From the NCBI RefSeq assembly GCF_001613065.1, contig NZ_BDBQ01000048.1, positions 90,592 through 154,591 on the forward strand: 64,000 bases of DNA. The letters run 5' to 3'. The stretch's first letter is position 1; each line of letters begins with the position of its first letter. Source of the stretch: Nocardia miyunensis NBRC 108239. GTDB lineage: Bacteria; Actinomycetota; Actinomycetes; Mycobacteriales; Mycobacteriaceae. The position numbers were made by a program, and so were the translations under genes. Below the pieces are notes generated by a model, which was not told the origin of the DNA, ran no database searches, and saw nothing but the letters and a program-made list of their open reading frames with translations. Below are positions 23,943 to 33,044 of the stretch, piece by piece.

Positions 23943-24695
23943 TCAGCTCGGGTCGGTGCCCTCGGCGATCTGCTTGGTCAGGGCCACGTGCACCGTCCAC
24001 GTCATCCCGAGCATCCAGGTCACCAGGGCAGTGAGCGGGATCCAGAATCCGAACAGGCCGTTCCAGGCGAAGGGACCGGTCTTGAAGAACAGGACGAGAC
24101 CGGCGGGAATGATGATGAACGAGACCCACAGGCTCAGCCAGCCGACCCAGCGCGGGAGGATCGGCTGCGGGGTGCGGTCGATGAAGACCGCGGCCGCGAT
24201 CGCGAGCATCTGGATCCAGACCGACCAGATGACCAGGACGAACAGAATCCAGCCGAGGTCGTTCAGCGCGCGGGTGATGTCGGCGGGACGGTCGTCGGCG
24301 CGGAAGCTGTTCGCCATCCAGATGCCGACCGGATAGATGAACTCGAGCGACAGCAGCGAACACGAGATCATCTGGGTCGTGGCCAGCGCCTTGGCGCCGG
24401 GGATGCGCTTGATCTGCCCGGCGATCGCGATGCACCACGGAACCAGCAGCGCCGAGGCGGCCATCGTGACGACCATCATCAACCTGATCATGGTCGGGTG
24501 GTCGTTGTAGAGCTTCGCGATTTCATCGGAGGTGGCCGACGGGCGATGCGGCGGGAGGAATCCCGAAAGGGCGAAGGCCACCAGCCACAGGACCAGCATC
24601 AGCGGGCCCAGCCAGATCAGGACCCGCTGCACCTTCGCTTCCAGTCCTGCTTGCAGGTCATTCGTCACGTTCCCTGGGGAAACACCGGTTACCAT
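23943..24695 (-). CDS. Membrane protein with FKTGPFAWNG motif (copy 2)
   Basis: A 250-residue integral membrane protein with about seven hydrophobic segments. It shares with 10210-10956 and 49343-50113 a late block: LPRWVGWLSLWVSF then LFFKTGPFAWNGLFGFWIPL. The first extramembrane loop carries a short acidic stretch (SDEIAKLYNDHP), as in the other copies (WTAEQVNSWYGSH). Function unknown; its recurrent company with AveC-like, NorE/F-like and oxidoreductase genes suggests a partner of membrane lipid chemistry. ATG 24695 follows GAAAGGAAAG. It is downstream of the alpha/beta hydrolase with a 97-bp gap. Confidence 0.78.
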   Translation of the reverse strand: MVTGVSPGNVTNDLQAGLEAKVQRVLIWLGPLMLVLWLVAFALSGFLPPHRPSATSDEIAKLYNDHPTMIRLMMVVTMAASALLVPWCIAIAGQIKRIPGAKALATTQMISCSLLSLEFIYPVGIWMANSFRADDRPADITRALNDLGWILFVLVIWSVWIQMLAIAAAVFIDRTPQPILPRWVGWLSLWVSFIIIPAGLVLFFKTGPFAWNGLFGFWIPLTALVTWMLGMTWTVHVALTKQIAEGTDPS

Positions 24696-24792
24696 AAGTT
24701 CTTTCCTTTCTCAGAATCCACGAAATACGTCATCTGCTCGCGTCCGAATCGCTGAGCGACACTCGTGGTTTTCGACGCGAAAATTCCATTGG

Positions 24793-25590
24793 TCAGGCCG
24801 TCGCTTCCACGAGTGCGCCGTCGAAGGAATCCGGAGCCTCGAGCATGGGGAAATGTCCGCACTCTTCCAGCCATACCTGCTGTCCATCGCGGAGCTGCTC
24901 CTGCAGCCATGCCGCGGCCCGCTGGGAAAGAATCGGATCTTTCCTGCCGAGGATTTGCACCACCGGCATATCGATCTCGGCCAGCCGGTCGACCTGATCG
25001 GTGCGCATGAGGGTCTTCAGGGCCGCGGCGCCGACCCAGGACGGCGTCTGCAACGAAACCCGCAACAGCCAGTCGGCCAGCACCTGGTCCGGTGTCTGCG
25101 CGAACGCGCCGATGATCAATGCCCTCCTGGAGGCGATGCGGTCCGCCTTCTCGCGACCGACCACCGCGTCCTCCTGCTCCTCGGCGGGCAGGCCGAACGG
25201 AAAGCCCGCCTTGCGCGCATTCGCAACCCCGTTCGAGCCGACGAGGACAAGTTTGCGGACCAGCTCGGGGTGTGTCGCCGCGACCCGAAAAGCCACGAGC
25301 CCACCCAACGACCAGCCGACCAACGCGACATCACGGGCATCGCGCGATTCGAGAACGGTCGTGACGTCATCGGCGAGGCGCTCGACGGAGTAGTCACCGA
25401 ACGGCGCGTCGGAGCGCCCGTGCCCGCGCAGATCGATCGCGATCACGCGGCGGCCCAATTCGACAAGGGCTCGCACCTGGCGATCCCAGATCTCATGTCC
25501 CAGGGCCCAGCCGTGGAGCATGACCACGCACGGTCCGCTCCCCACGTCCTGCACGTGCAGCGACACGCCGGGTTCGACCTCTATTCTCAT
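24793..25590 (-). CDS. Alpha/beta hydrolase
   Basis: A 265-residue alpha/beta hydrolase. It has the HGW oxyanion region (VVMLHGWALGHEIW), DLRGHGRSD, the nucleophile elbow GWSLGG, an acid in LGRKDPI and the catalytic His in CGHFPMLE. These match the haloperoxidase/esterase-like branch; the substrate is not predictable. Its ATG shares one base with the stop of the flavoprotein gene (TGATG), so both are translated together. In context it may hydrolyse an ester, lactone or C-C bond made by the flavoenzyme. Confidence 0.9.
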   Translation of the reverse strand: MRIEVEPGVSLHVQDVGSGPCVVMLHGWALGHEIWDRQVRALVELGRRVIAIDLRGHGRSDAPFGDYSVERLADDVTTVLESRDARDVALVGWSLGGLVAFRVAATHPELVRKLVLVGSNGVANARKAGFPFGLPAEEQEDAVVGREKADRIASRRALIIGAFAQTPDQVLADWLLRVSLQTPSWVGAAALKTLMRTDQVDRLAEIDMPVVQILGRKDPILSQRAAAWLQEQLRDGQQVWLEECGHFPMLEAPDSFDGALVEATA

Positions 25591-26939
25591 CAGGCGGTCG
25601 CTTTCACTCGCCGGGAAAATTGCGCGCTGACGCGGGCGGCCGCTTCCTTACCGCTCACGAGCGCACCGTTGAGCCCAGGAATTCGGTCCATATCGCTGGC
25701 GAATTGGACGCGAGGGGTGGGGTCGATATGCCGGCGGAAATCGGCGATCCGGCGGAATCTGCCCTTGCCGATCGCGGGCACCGATTCGGCCCAGCGCACG
25801 ACCGCGTGTTCTTCGACTTCGCCCGGAAGCCCACCGTAATATCTCTTCACGCTCTCGACCGCGCGGTCGAGAATGTCCGCATCGGGCAGGTGGTCGGTGC
25901 GATCGAGGTATTCGTGGGCCAGCAGCACGGTGATCAGGCCCTTACCCTCGGGAGCCCTGCCGGGCGCCTTGTTGTGGTCGGCGACGATCGAGATCGTGTC
26001 GGGATCGTCCTTCCCGGGGATCAGGCAGAACGTCGCCGAATCCCGTGGCCGTTCGGAGAAACCGATGACGATGCTGCCCAGACGACGGTAGCGATTGGTC
26101 TCGTACAGGCCGCGGTGGTTGTCGTCCATCTGCGGGTACATCTCCAGCGCCGGTTCGGCGGTGGTAGCGATGACGCAGGCGTCGAAGGTTTCGGTGTGCT
26201 GACCCGCGCCCGGGCTCTCATACGTCACCGATACCGAGGTGTTGTCGTTGGTGACGTTGACGACCCTGTGCTCGAGCCGCGTGTCGACGAGTGTCGACAC
26301 ATGCTCCGGCAGCCCGGCCACACCGGAGGTGAGGTTGTAGACGTGCGAGACCAGCATATTCCGCACCGTCCAGTGCAGTAGCGCCACCGAGGTTTCGTTG
26401 GCGTCGGCAACCCACGTACCGCTGACCAGCGGTTGTGCCAGGTACTCCAGCAACTCCGCGTTCAGCGCGCGCCGGCCGTACTCGGTCACGGTCTCGGTGT
26501 CGATTTTGGCCAGCTCGTCGTAGGTGTCGTAACCCAGCCCCTTGCGGTTGCGCACGACATCCGCGACCAGCCGAGTCGCCTTGAGCTTGCCCATCGGCGA
26601 GATCGCCCGCGTGGTGAGGCCCGCACGAACCAGCTTGGTCAGATCGAGATGATGCATGACGCCGTCGCGCGGTAGCCCCATCACAGCGGCCGTCTCGACG
26701 AATTCGTGGGTCAACCCGACTTCGTGGATCATGGCGATCGCGTCGCGATAGGTGCCGAGATAGACCGCGGTGCCCAGGTCCATCAAGAAGTCGCCCTTGC
26801 GGATGGTCCAGATCCGCCCGCCGACACGGTCACGTGACTCGAACACGGTCACGGTGAAACCGGCCTTGCGCAATTCGTATGCGGCGGCCATGCCAGCGAT
26901 CCCGCCGCCGATCACCGCTGCGGTGCCGTGCTCGTTCAT
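25590..26939 (-). CDS. FAD-dependent amine-oxidase/protoporphyrinogen-oxidase-type oxidoreductase (copy 2)
   Basis: A 449-residue flavoprotein. The FAD fold is AAVIGGGIAGMAAAYELRKAG with VFESRDRVGGRIWTI, and the second flavin motif lies at the end (GLNGALVSGKEAAARV). Segments FCLIPGKDDPDTISIVADHNKAP and APEGKGLITVLLAHEYLDRTD align with the copy at 22109, so the two are paralogues that could act on consecutive or related substrates. It is followed by an overlapping alpha/beta hydrolase and preceded after 68 bp by the acyl-CoA synthetase. The exact substrate (amine, alcohol, alkene) is not known. Confidence 0.88.
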   Translation of the reverse strand: MNEHGTAAVIGGGIAGMAAAYELRKAGFTVTVFESRDRVGGRIWTIRKGDFLMDLGTAVYLGTYRDAIAMIHEVGLTHEFVETAAVMGLPRDGVMHHLDLTKLVRAGLTTRAISPMGKLKATRLVADVVRNRKGLGYDTYDELAKIDTETVTEYGRRALNAELLEYLAQPLVSGTWVADANETSVALLHWTVRNMLVSHVYNLTSGVAGLPEHVSTLVDTRLEHRVVNVTNDNTSVSVTYESPGAGQHTETFDACVIATTAEPALEMYPQMDDNHRGLYETNRYRRLGSIVIGFSERPRDSATFCLIPGKDDPDTISIVADHNKAPGRAPEGKGLITVLLAHEYLDRTDHLPDADILDRAVESVKRYYGGLPGEVEEHAVVRWAESVPAIGKGRFRRIADFRRHIDPTPRVQFASDMDRIPGLNGALVSGKEAAARVSAQFSRRVKATA

Positions 26940-27007
26940 TGCTGCCTTTCAGGTTGAAGCTGGGGTCGATCGAGTGAGGAATTCCCTTTTACGCGTGTAG
27001 TTTTCGG

Positions 27008-28621
27008 CTACCGCCGGTCGGCCGCGGCCACTGCCAGGCCGAGCTTTGTGAAGTCCCAGACATCGTCGCCGTTGGGCCGCGCGCGCAACTGATGCTTCAT
27101 CACCCGGTTCATCGCGTTGACCGGCAGGCTTTCCAGGATCTCGATGTAACGGGGGATCGCGAAGTACGGCAGCTCGGTCCGGAAGAATTCGAACAACTCC
27201 ACCGGGGTGATCGACATGTCCGGCTTCAGCACGATGCACGCCTTGATTTCATCTTCGGTCGTCTCCGCCGGAACCCCATGCACAGCCACGTCCGCCACCG
27301 CGGAAATGCGTCGGATGGCGTTCTCCAATTCCAGGCTGGAGACGTTCTCACCCTTGCGGCGCAACGCATCCGACTTGCGATCGACGAAAGCGATCTGGCC
27401 ACTCGGCAGACGGCGGGCGAAGTCACCGGTGTGATACCACAGACCCTGGAACGACTTCAGCGTCGCCGCGGAATTGTCCCAATATCCGTCGAATATGGCG
27501 AACTTCTCCCTGGGACGCAGGCAGATCTCGCCGACCTCGCCGTCGGGGGCAACCGTGAGATCGTCGAGCAGCAGCGCCACTTCGAGGTCGGGAGCCGCAA
27601 CACCGCAGCCCGCCGGGTCGCGCGGGGCCGAGATCGGCGTCACCGTCACCGGCATGCACTCGGTCTGGCCATACACCTCGGTCCACGGGTCGATCCCGAA
27701 CCGCTCCCGGAAACGCTCCTGATCCGCGGGCCCCAGCGGAGCGACCATCATCGCCCGGATGCGGTGCGCCCGATCCGCGGGCCCCGGCGGTGTGCTGAGC
27801 AGAGCAAGACTCATCGCGCCGACCCCCAGCACCACGGTGGCCTCCGCCGCCACGGCATCGGACATGAACGTCTTGGCGCTGAACTGCGGGGCGTAGTGCA
27901 CCGGAATACCCATGATCAGTGCGCTGATCAGCATGAAGATGCCACCACTGAGGTGGAACATCGGCAACGGCGCGAACAGCGAGTCGTCCTCGGTCAACTC
28001 CAGGCCATGGATCGCGACCCGGCCGACCCTGGCGTAATAGCCATGCGGCAGGACGCAGCCCTTGGGAAAGCCGGTGGTGCCCGACGTGTACAGGATGGAC
28101 ATCGGGTCATCGAGGGATACCTGCACCTGCGGCGGCGTTCCGCCGCCGGACGCGACGACATCGTCGAACGCGAGCACCTCAACGGTGGACGCCGGGCGAT
28201 CCGATGGCGGTGGATCCAGCGGAACGAGCAGCCGGAGTTCGGGCAAATGCTCGAGCAGTGGCTCGACCGCGGCGTATCCCGCGTTGTCCAGGATCACGAC
28301 GGACGCACGGGAATCCGCGAGCTGATGGCGCAGGAAATCGCCCTTGAGGAATGCGTTGAGCGGGACCTGGATCGCACCAAGTTTCGCCAGACCGAAATAG
28401 GCCTCGATGAACTCGATCCGATTGGGCATCAGTAGGGCGACCCGATCGCCCTTGCCCACGCCATGCGCCGCGAATCCGGCGGCCACCTCATCGGACCGGC
28501 GATCCAACTCCGCGAAGGTGTAGCCCTTACCGGCGACGTAACAATACGGCCGATCCGGATACGCGCTCGCCCGGTGGCGAAGCAGCTCACCGACGACGTG
28601 CTGGTGGCCTGCTGATGACAT
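27008..28621 (-). CDS. AMP-forming acyl-CoA synthetase (ligase)
   Basis: A 537-residue ANL-superfamily ligase that activates a carboxylic acid via an acyl-adenylate to a CoA thioester. Motifs in order: ILYTSGTTGFPKGC (P-loop), YGQTECMP, WYHTGDFARR, and the hinge/C-terminal ENVSSLELENAI with the Lys-bearing NRVMKHQLRA. A C-terminal relic of a related gene lies at 14583. I chose ATG 28621 because AGGAG stands at the right distance; an ATG at 28645 would overlap nothing useful. It begins 13 bp after the phytoene-desaturase-type gene, so the two share a transcript. It probably activates acids produced by the CCO/aldehyde dehydrogenase steps. Confidence 0.93.
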   Translation of the reverse strand: MSSAGHQHVVGELLRHRASAYPDRPYCYVAGKGYTFAELDRRSDEVAAGFAAHGVGKGDRVALLMPNRIEFIEAYFGLAKLGAIQVPLNAFLKGDFLRHQLADSRASVVILDNAGYAAVEPLLEHLPELRLLVPLDPPPSDRPASTVEVLAFDDVVASGGGTPPQVQVSLDDPMSILYTSGTTGFPKGCVLPHGYYARVGRVAIHGLELTEDDSLFAPLPMFHLSGGIFMLISALIMGIPVHYAPQFSAKTFMSDAVAAEATVVLGVGAMSLALLSTPPGPADRAHRIRAMMVAPLGPADQERFRERFGIDPWTEVYGQTECMPVTVTPISAPRDPAGCGVAAPDLEVALLLDDLTVAPDGEVGEICLRPREKFAIFDGYWDNSAATLKSFQGLWYHTGDFARRLPSGQIAFVDRKSDALRRKGENVSSLELENAIRRISAVADVAVHGVPAETTEDEIKACIVLKPDMSITPVELFEFFRTELPYFAIPRYIEILESLPVNAMNRVMKHQLRARPNGDDVWDFTKLGLAVAAADRR

Positions 28622-28634
28622 CGATTCTCCTGAA

Positions 28635-30209
28635 CTAGTTTTCATGCTTTACTGCTTCGAAGGCGGCCAGCCGACCGCACCACCCGTTGACCGTTCCGCC
28701 GGGATGCGAACCCGCGCCCGCGAGATACAGCCCGGCAACCGGTGTGACGTAGCCGCCCAGCCCGCGGGCCGGGCGATTGGCGCCCAACCGCAGCGGGGTC
28801 ATATCGACATGGAAGTAACAGCCCTTCGGCGTGCCGAAACGGTCCTCGAAGTCCTTCGGCGTATGCACCACCCGGCCGATCTCGGCATCGAGCCCATCCA
28901 TGAACCGCTGTGCCGACTTGATGATCGTCTGGGTGTACAGATCCTTGTTGGCCGACCAGCCGCCGACCGGATCGGCCGGCACGTTGGCGTGCAGGTACAA
29001 CACGTCCTGCCCGGAGGGCGCGATCGTCGCATCGTTGGCCGACAGCACCGCCATATACACTGGCGGATTCTCCACGGCGAGACCGAGTTTCATGGCCCGC
29101 AACGCGGCCATATGCTCCTCGAGGGTGCCGGTCATCAACGTCGCACGCCGCACGTCGAACCGGTCGCGACGCTTGGCCGCCGCCTTGGGGAATCCGACTC
29201 GCCCACCGACCGCGAAGTCGATCTTGAAAGCGGCGGCGTTGACCGAGTTCGCCGGAATCATCGCAACCTTGTTGCAGGTCTGACGATCCAGCACCCCGTC
29301 GGCCAGCAACGGACCCAGCGCGACCTGCGGCGCGCAGTTGGCCAGCACCCCGTGCCGCGACCGCAACCGCGAGCCGTCAGCCAACCGGACGCCGACCGCC
29401 CGCCCGCCCTCGACCAGGATCCGCTCGACCTTCGATTCGAGCCGGATCTCACCGCCATGACCGCGGACCTTCGAGGCAAACGCATTCATCAACCCGGTCA
29501 TACCGCCACGCGGGCGCAGCACCCCCAGCTTGCGATGCAACGCGTGATACGCCATCAGGAACATCCCGGTGCCGTCCAGATCGGCCGGGCCGATCATCGA
29601 CGTCCAATAGGCCCACAACCCGCGCATCGCGTCGCTGTCGAAGGTCTCCGAAATCATCTCGAACACCGACAGCGTCAGCATCTTGCCCAGGATCGAACGG
29701 GTCTTACGATCGGGCGCGAGTTTCAACGCCAGCTTGGCCAGATCACCCTTGCCCAGCGCCGACGGGTGCCGCGGGCTCAGCTTGTCGACCAGATCCATGA
29801 TCAGGTCCAGTACCGGCCGCAGCTCGGCATAGGTCTTCGCATCCTTGCCGGAGAAGCGGCGAATCTCACCCAGCGTGCGGTCGAAGTCATGGAACAACAG
29901 CAGCGTGTCGCCGTCCTCGTTGATCCACCCGTACGGCGCCTCCAGCGGAATCGGCTCGTACCCATGGCTTTCCAGCCTCAGCTCACGCGCCAGCGGCGTC
30001 TGCGCCATGAACATGTCGTCCATCGCACCGACACTCAGCAGATGATCCGGAGCCTCCGGCACCCACGCCACACTCGCCGAGAGCCCCCCGATGAACGGCA
30101 ACTGGTCCACCACCAGCACCTTGCGGCCCTGTTCTCCCAGAGTGCAGGCGGCGCTGAGGCCGTTGTGGCCGGCGCCCACCACGATGTAGTCCCACTCGGT
30201 ATCGGTCAT
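28635..30209 (-). CDS. Phytoene-desaturase-type FAD oxidoreductase
   Basis: A 524-residue flavoprotein of the CrtI-like/NAD(P)-binding oxidoreductase group. The FAD site is YIVVGAGHNGLSAACTLGEQG with the acidic VVDQLPFIGG, and the C-terminal flavin motif reads GLYLAGAGSHPGGTVNGWCG. GGMTGLMNAFASKV in the middle is a family hallmark (GGmgxlxxaL). Members introduce or isomerise double bonds in polyenes or oxidise alcohols; here a polyene or terpenoid substrate would suit the carotenoid-oxygenase neighbours. It overlaps the small upstream gene by 4 bp and precedes the acyl-CoA synthetase by 13 bp. Confidence 0.9.
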   Translation of the reverse strand: MTDTEWDYIVVGAGHNGLSAACTLGEQGRKVLVVDQLPFIGGLSASVAWVPEAPDHLLSVGAMDDMFMAQTPLARELRLESHGYEPIPLEAPYGWINEDGDTLLLFHDFDRTLGEIRRFSGKDAKTYAELRPVLDLIMDLVDKLSPRHPSALGKGDLAKLALKLAPDRKTRSILGKMLTLSVFEMISETFDSDAMRGLWAYWTSMIGPADLDGTGMFLMAYHALHRKLGVLRPRGGMTGLMNAFASKVRGHGGEIRLESKVERILVEGGRAVGVRLADGSRLRSRHGVLANCAPQVALGPLLADGVLDRQTCNKVAMIPANSVNAAAFKIDFAVGGRVGFPKAAAKRRDRFDVRRATLMTGTLEEHMAALRAMKLGLAVENPPVYMAVLSANDATIAPSGQDVLYLHANVPADPVGGWSANKDLYTQTIIKSAQRFMDGLDAEIGRVVHTPKDFEDRFGTPKGCYFHVDMTPLRLGANRPARGLGGYVTPVAGLYLAGAGSHPGGTVNGWCGRLAAFEAVKHEN

Positions 30210-30454
30210 GCTCGCGCTCCCATCGGCCCATGTGCACCGGCGGCGCGGCGCGATCCAATGTCCTTGCGGCCGTGCGTATCTCCGGCAACCTCGTCGAGGG
30301 CGGGGCCGGCGGAGCCACGGCAGGCGATCCGCCCGAGCACGTCCGGCACCATCGGGCCCGCGACGATCGAGACCAGCGAGCCGAGTGTCTTCGAGGCGTG
30401 TGTAGCGACCGCATCGGTCGGCAGCGGTGCCATCTGGTGCATAAACCCGGTCAT
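30206..30454 (-). CDS. Small hypothetical protein, translationally coupled
   Basis: An 82-residue protein starting at ATG 30454 with GAGGAGA upstream and overlapping the next start by 4 bp (ATGA). The first half is moderately hydrophobic (TLGSLVSIVAGPMVPDVLGRIA), the second half charged and Gly/Ala-rich. I recognise no family. Its place as first gene of the run, 90 bp after a class C operator, supports it being real. Confidence 0.55.
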   Translation of the reverse strand: MTGFMHQMAPLPTDAVATHASKTLGSLVSIVAGPMVPDVLGRIACRGSAGPALDEVAGDTHGRKDIGSRRAAGAHGPMGARA

Positions 30455-30543
30455 GCGGTGGATCTCCTCTCCGGGTCGTCGGGCTCCGGACGACGGCTTC
30501 GACCTACGCCCGTCGGTGTGCACGGGATCACAATACAGGATGA

Positions 30544-30559
30544 TGTCTGTTCACAGACA
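30544..30559. promoter_or_regulatory. Class C operator (TGTCTGT-N2-ACAGACA)
   Basis: TGTCTGTTCACAGACA: 7-bp perfect arms around TC. It lies in the 152-bp gap between the divergent TetR (30607) and the minus-strand desaturase/ligase run (30454), 48 bp before the TetR start. Confidence 0.8.
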
Positions 30560-30606
30560 GATATATCTGAATTCTGTTCCTAAACAGGCGCGGTTAGCAT
30601 TACGGG

Positions 30607-31233
30607 ATGGCAACTACTCCCCGTCCTGCGCCGCGAACGAATCGGGAACGCACGGAGGAATCGGCAGTGCGCCTGCTCAGGGCGGCGATCGAGCTCTTCG
30701 CGGAGAAGGGGTACGAGCGCACGACCGCCGCCGAGATCGGCATCCGAGCCGGCTTCAGCCGCAATATGGTGCGCGACCGTTACGGCTCCAAGGAGGCGCT
30801 GCTGCAGTCGCTGTTCGACTCGTTCGGCGAGCACCTGCTGCCCATCGGACGGCGCGAACGCACCGGAGACGGGCTCAACCATGTTCTGAGCCAACTCGAC
30901 GATCTGGCGTACTCGATCCGTAACGAACCGGAGGCGATGCGCGCAATGATCGTGCTCTCCTTCGAGACACCGGGCCCGCTGGGTAAATTCGCACCCTGGC
31001 TCGAAGATCTCATCGCCGGGTACCAGCGCGAACTGGCCGAGCATCTCGCGCTCGGCCAACTCGACGGCTCGGTGCGCCGGGATCTCGATCCCGTGCGGGA
31101 AGCCGAGGTCTTCGTCTCCTACGCGATCGGCTTGTGCTTCCGCTCGGCCCTCCTGCGCGAGGCCTACGACTTCCCCGGAGAGGTCGACGCCTGGCGCCTC
31201 CGACTCGAGGATCACCTGCGCTCAACTCCGTGA
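30607..31233 (+). CDS. TetR-family regulator (class C, paralogue 1)
   Basis: A 208-residue TetR repressor. Its DNA-binding part reads AIELFAEKGYERTTAAEIGIRAGFSRNMVRDRYGSKEALL, with an unusual NMVRDRYGSK in place of the common LYYHFxSK. The TetR at 32400 has nearly the same helix (YSRNMVRDRYGSKEAVL), so both probably read the same DNA. Class C palindromes stand directly before both genes, before the 7-TM protein at 33860 and near 14962. It is divergent from the desaturase/ligase run and convergent with the third AveC-like gene 19 bp away. Confidence 0.93.
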   Translation: MATTPRPAPRTNRERTEESAVRLLRAAIELFAEKGYERTTAAEIGIRAGFSRNMVRDRYGSKEALLQSLFDSFGEHLLPIGRRERTGDGLNHVLSQLDDLAYSIRNEPEAMRAMIVLSFETPGPLGKFAPWLEDLIAGYQRELAEHLALGQLDGSVRRDLDPVREAEVFVSYAIGLCFRSALLREAYDFPGEVDAWRLRLEDHLRSTP

Positions 31234-31252
31234 TGAGTGCCGTCGGTCGTCC

Positions 31253-32347
31253 TCATTTGCTGTTCGCTGCCGGAATCGGGGTGACGCGATTGGTGACCGA
31301 GTCATGGCGCGGCATCAGGATGCCGGGACCGCCGCAGTCGTAGGGTGTGCCGGGGCCGCACACACCGGCCATGCGCCACGGCCGGTTGAGCAGGGATTGC
31401 GGCACGGGTCCGGCGTGCAGACCCCACACCTGATACGGCAGGTTGAAGGCGACGAGAATGGCAAGCTGGCACAGACCCGCGATCGCGGCGAAGCGAGCCA
31501 GGGTATGCAACTTGCCCGACTTGATCTTCAGCACATCGATACAGCGCTCGGGCCATGACCTGCCCTTGTCGTCACGGAAGAAGTGCAGCGAGCTGATCAG
31601 GATGAAGGTGCCCGGCCAGGCCAGCATCTCGTAGACCGGGAACTGGTGATCGGTGCCGGCCCACAACGTCAGCCAGGGGACCGTGCGCGGGTAGTTGATC
31701 AGCTGGGTGTGCACCATGATGGACTCGACAACGAAGTCGACCAGCACCATCACGCCGAACGTCTGCAGGATGAGGCGCATGGCGGTTCGAGCGGGATGTT
31801 TGCTGCGCTGCCGGGCCATGTATCGCGATCCGGCCCAGCCACCCAGACCCACCATCCACAGGTACGCCATGCCGTAGACCAGGGGAACCGGGATGAGCTG
31901 GCTCCTGGGCATACTCCACCCGGGGATCTGGTCGAGCCATGAGCCGAAGTTCACGAACGTCGTGGCGTACAGGAATTGCAGATTCATCCAGTTCATCCAC
32001 GGTTCCTGGAAGAACATGAGCCAGCACGCGAGGAAGAACAGCCCGTCGAAGCTGAGCTTGCCCGTCTTCAACTTCGGCCGGACGATGAAATGCCAGATGA
32101 TCCAGCCGCCCAGCCCGATGCCGAAGACGACCTCGACACAGCGGACGAGGATCACGTACCACTCCGGCTCGAGGCCGCGCCCGATCGTGTTCGGCTTGAA
32201 ATCCCCGCTCACAATCCATGCGGTCCAGACGTACGCGATCAGGGCAAGCCAGAGCGCGCCGTGAAAAATCAAGATCTTTGCGATGGTCGCCTGATTGTCC
32301 CGGGCGGGAGGGGACTGCGGTTGCGCAGAGGGCGATGTGACAGCCAT
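31253..32347 (-). CDS. AveC-like membrane protein (copy 3, divergent)
   Basis: A 364-residue multi-pass membrane protein, more distant from copies 1 and 2 but with the same plan: N-terminal Pro-rich tail, a first membrane helix, F-x-DGLFFLACWLMFFQEPWMNW, VNFGSW, an acid pair in VDFVVESIM, TDHQFPVYE in place of YHKFPLNE, FFRDDKGRSWPER, a late AFNLPYQVWGLHAGP and a Cys-containing CGPGTPYDCGG loop. The retained acids, His and Cys residues argue for a shared activity on a different substrate. Its start lies 15 bp from a class C palindrome (32363-32378) shared with the divergent TetR at 32400. Confidence 0.75.
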   Translation of the reverse strand: MAVTSPSAQPQSPPARDNQATIAKILIFHGALWLALIAYVWTAWIVSGDFKPNTIGRGLEPEWYVILVRCVEVVFGIGLGGWIIWHFIVRPKLKTGKLSFDGLFFLACWLMFFQEPWMNWMNLQFLYATTFVNFGSWLDQIPGWSMPRSQLIPVPLVYGMAYLWMVGLGGWAGSRYMARQRSKHPARTAMRLILQTFGVMVLVDFVVESIMVHTQLINYPRTVPWLTLWAGTDHQFPVYEMLAWPGTFILISSLHFFRDDKGRSWPERCIDVLKIKSGKLHTLARFAAIAGLCQLAILVAFNLPYQVWGLHAGPVPQSLLNRPWRMAGVCGPGTPYDCGGPGILMPRHDSVTNRVTPIPAANSK

Positions 32348-32362
32348 AACAGGACTTTAACA

Positions 32363-32378
32363 TGTCTGTGAACAGACA
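32363..32378. promoter_or_regulatory. Class C operator (TGTCTGT-N2-ACAGACA)
   Basis: TGTCTGTGAACAGACA, perfect 7-bp arms around GA, midway in the 52-bp gap between the divergent AveC-like gene (32347) and TetR (32400). Binding here would cover both promoters. Confidence 0.85.
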
Positions 32379-32399
32379 AGTAGACTCTAAAATCGAAAT

Positions 32400-33032
32400 A
32401 TGACCGCGAATGGAACCCAGAACACTCGCCGCACCCAGGCCGAACGCGTCGCCGAGTCGTCCCGCCGACTCATCGACGCCGCGATCGCGCTGATTGCCGA
32501 GCAGGGTTTCGAGCGGACGACGGCGGCCGAGATCGGTGAGCGCGCGGGCTACAGCCGCAACATGGTGCGCGACCGCTATGGCAGCAAAGAGGCCGTGCTC
32601 GAGATTCTGCTGGAGACCGAGATCGCGGAGCGCCTGCTCCCGACGCTGCGCCGAGAGCGAGCGGGCACCGGAATGGACTTGGTCCTCGGTCATGTCGACG
32701 ATCTGCTGCACGGGGTGTGGACGGCACCGGAGAATATGCGAGCCATGCTGGTCCTGAGCTTCGAGGCCACCGCGGGCCCGATCGCCAGCATCCGCGACTG
32801 GTATGCCAAGCTGATCCCCCGGTTTCAAGCCGAGATGGCCGAGAACATAGCCCTCGGCCAACGTGACGGCTCCATCCGCGCCGACCTCGACGCACAGCGC
32901 GAGGCCGAAACCTACGTGTCGTACGGCATCGGACTCTGCTTCCGCTGGGTGATGTTCCGCGAGGGGTTCGACCTTCCGGCGGAGATCACAGCGTGGCGTG
33001 CGCGCCTGGCGCGCGACTACACGGCGACGTAA
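32400..33032 (+). CDS. TetR-family regulator (class C, paralogue 2)
   Basis: A 210-residue TetR repressor paralogous to 30607: IALIAEQGFERTTAAEIGERAGYSRNMVRDRYGSKEAVL, then a similar ligand domain including AMLVLSFEAT, LIPRFQAEMAENIALGQRDGSIRADLD and VSYGIGLCFRWVMFREGFDLP (compare MIVLSFETP, LAEHLALGQLDGSVRRDLD and VSYAIGLCFRSALLREAYDFP in the other). The ligand pockets thus look related too. It is divergent from AveC-like copy 3 over a 52-bp gap with a perfect class C site and convergent with the 7-TM gene 12 bp away. Confidence 0.93.
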   Translation: MTANGTQNTRRTQAERVAESSRRLIDAAIALIAEQGFERTTAAEIGERAGYSRNMVRDRYGSKEAVLEILLETEIAERLLPTLRRERAGTGMDLVLGHVDDLLHGVWTAPENMRAMLVLSFEATAGPIASIRDWYAKLIPRFQAEMAENIALGQRDGSIRADLDAQREAETYVSYGIGLCFRWVMFREGFDLPAEITAWRARLARDYTAT

Positions 33033-33044
33033 ACGCGGCGCCGA

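Noticed and set aside
22265..24034. Long plus-strand frame opposite the flavin oxidase and small gene
   Set aside because: No start context or motif, and it would run through the hairpin at 23869.
28644..30923. Very long plus-strand open frame (over 750 codons) opposite the desaturase-type gene
   Set aside because: High-GC codon bias leaves the complementary strand open. The translation is Arg/His/Gln-rich with no family motif, whereas the minus strand encodes a full flavoprotein.
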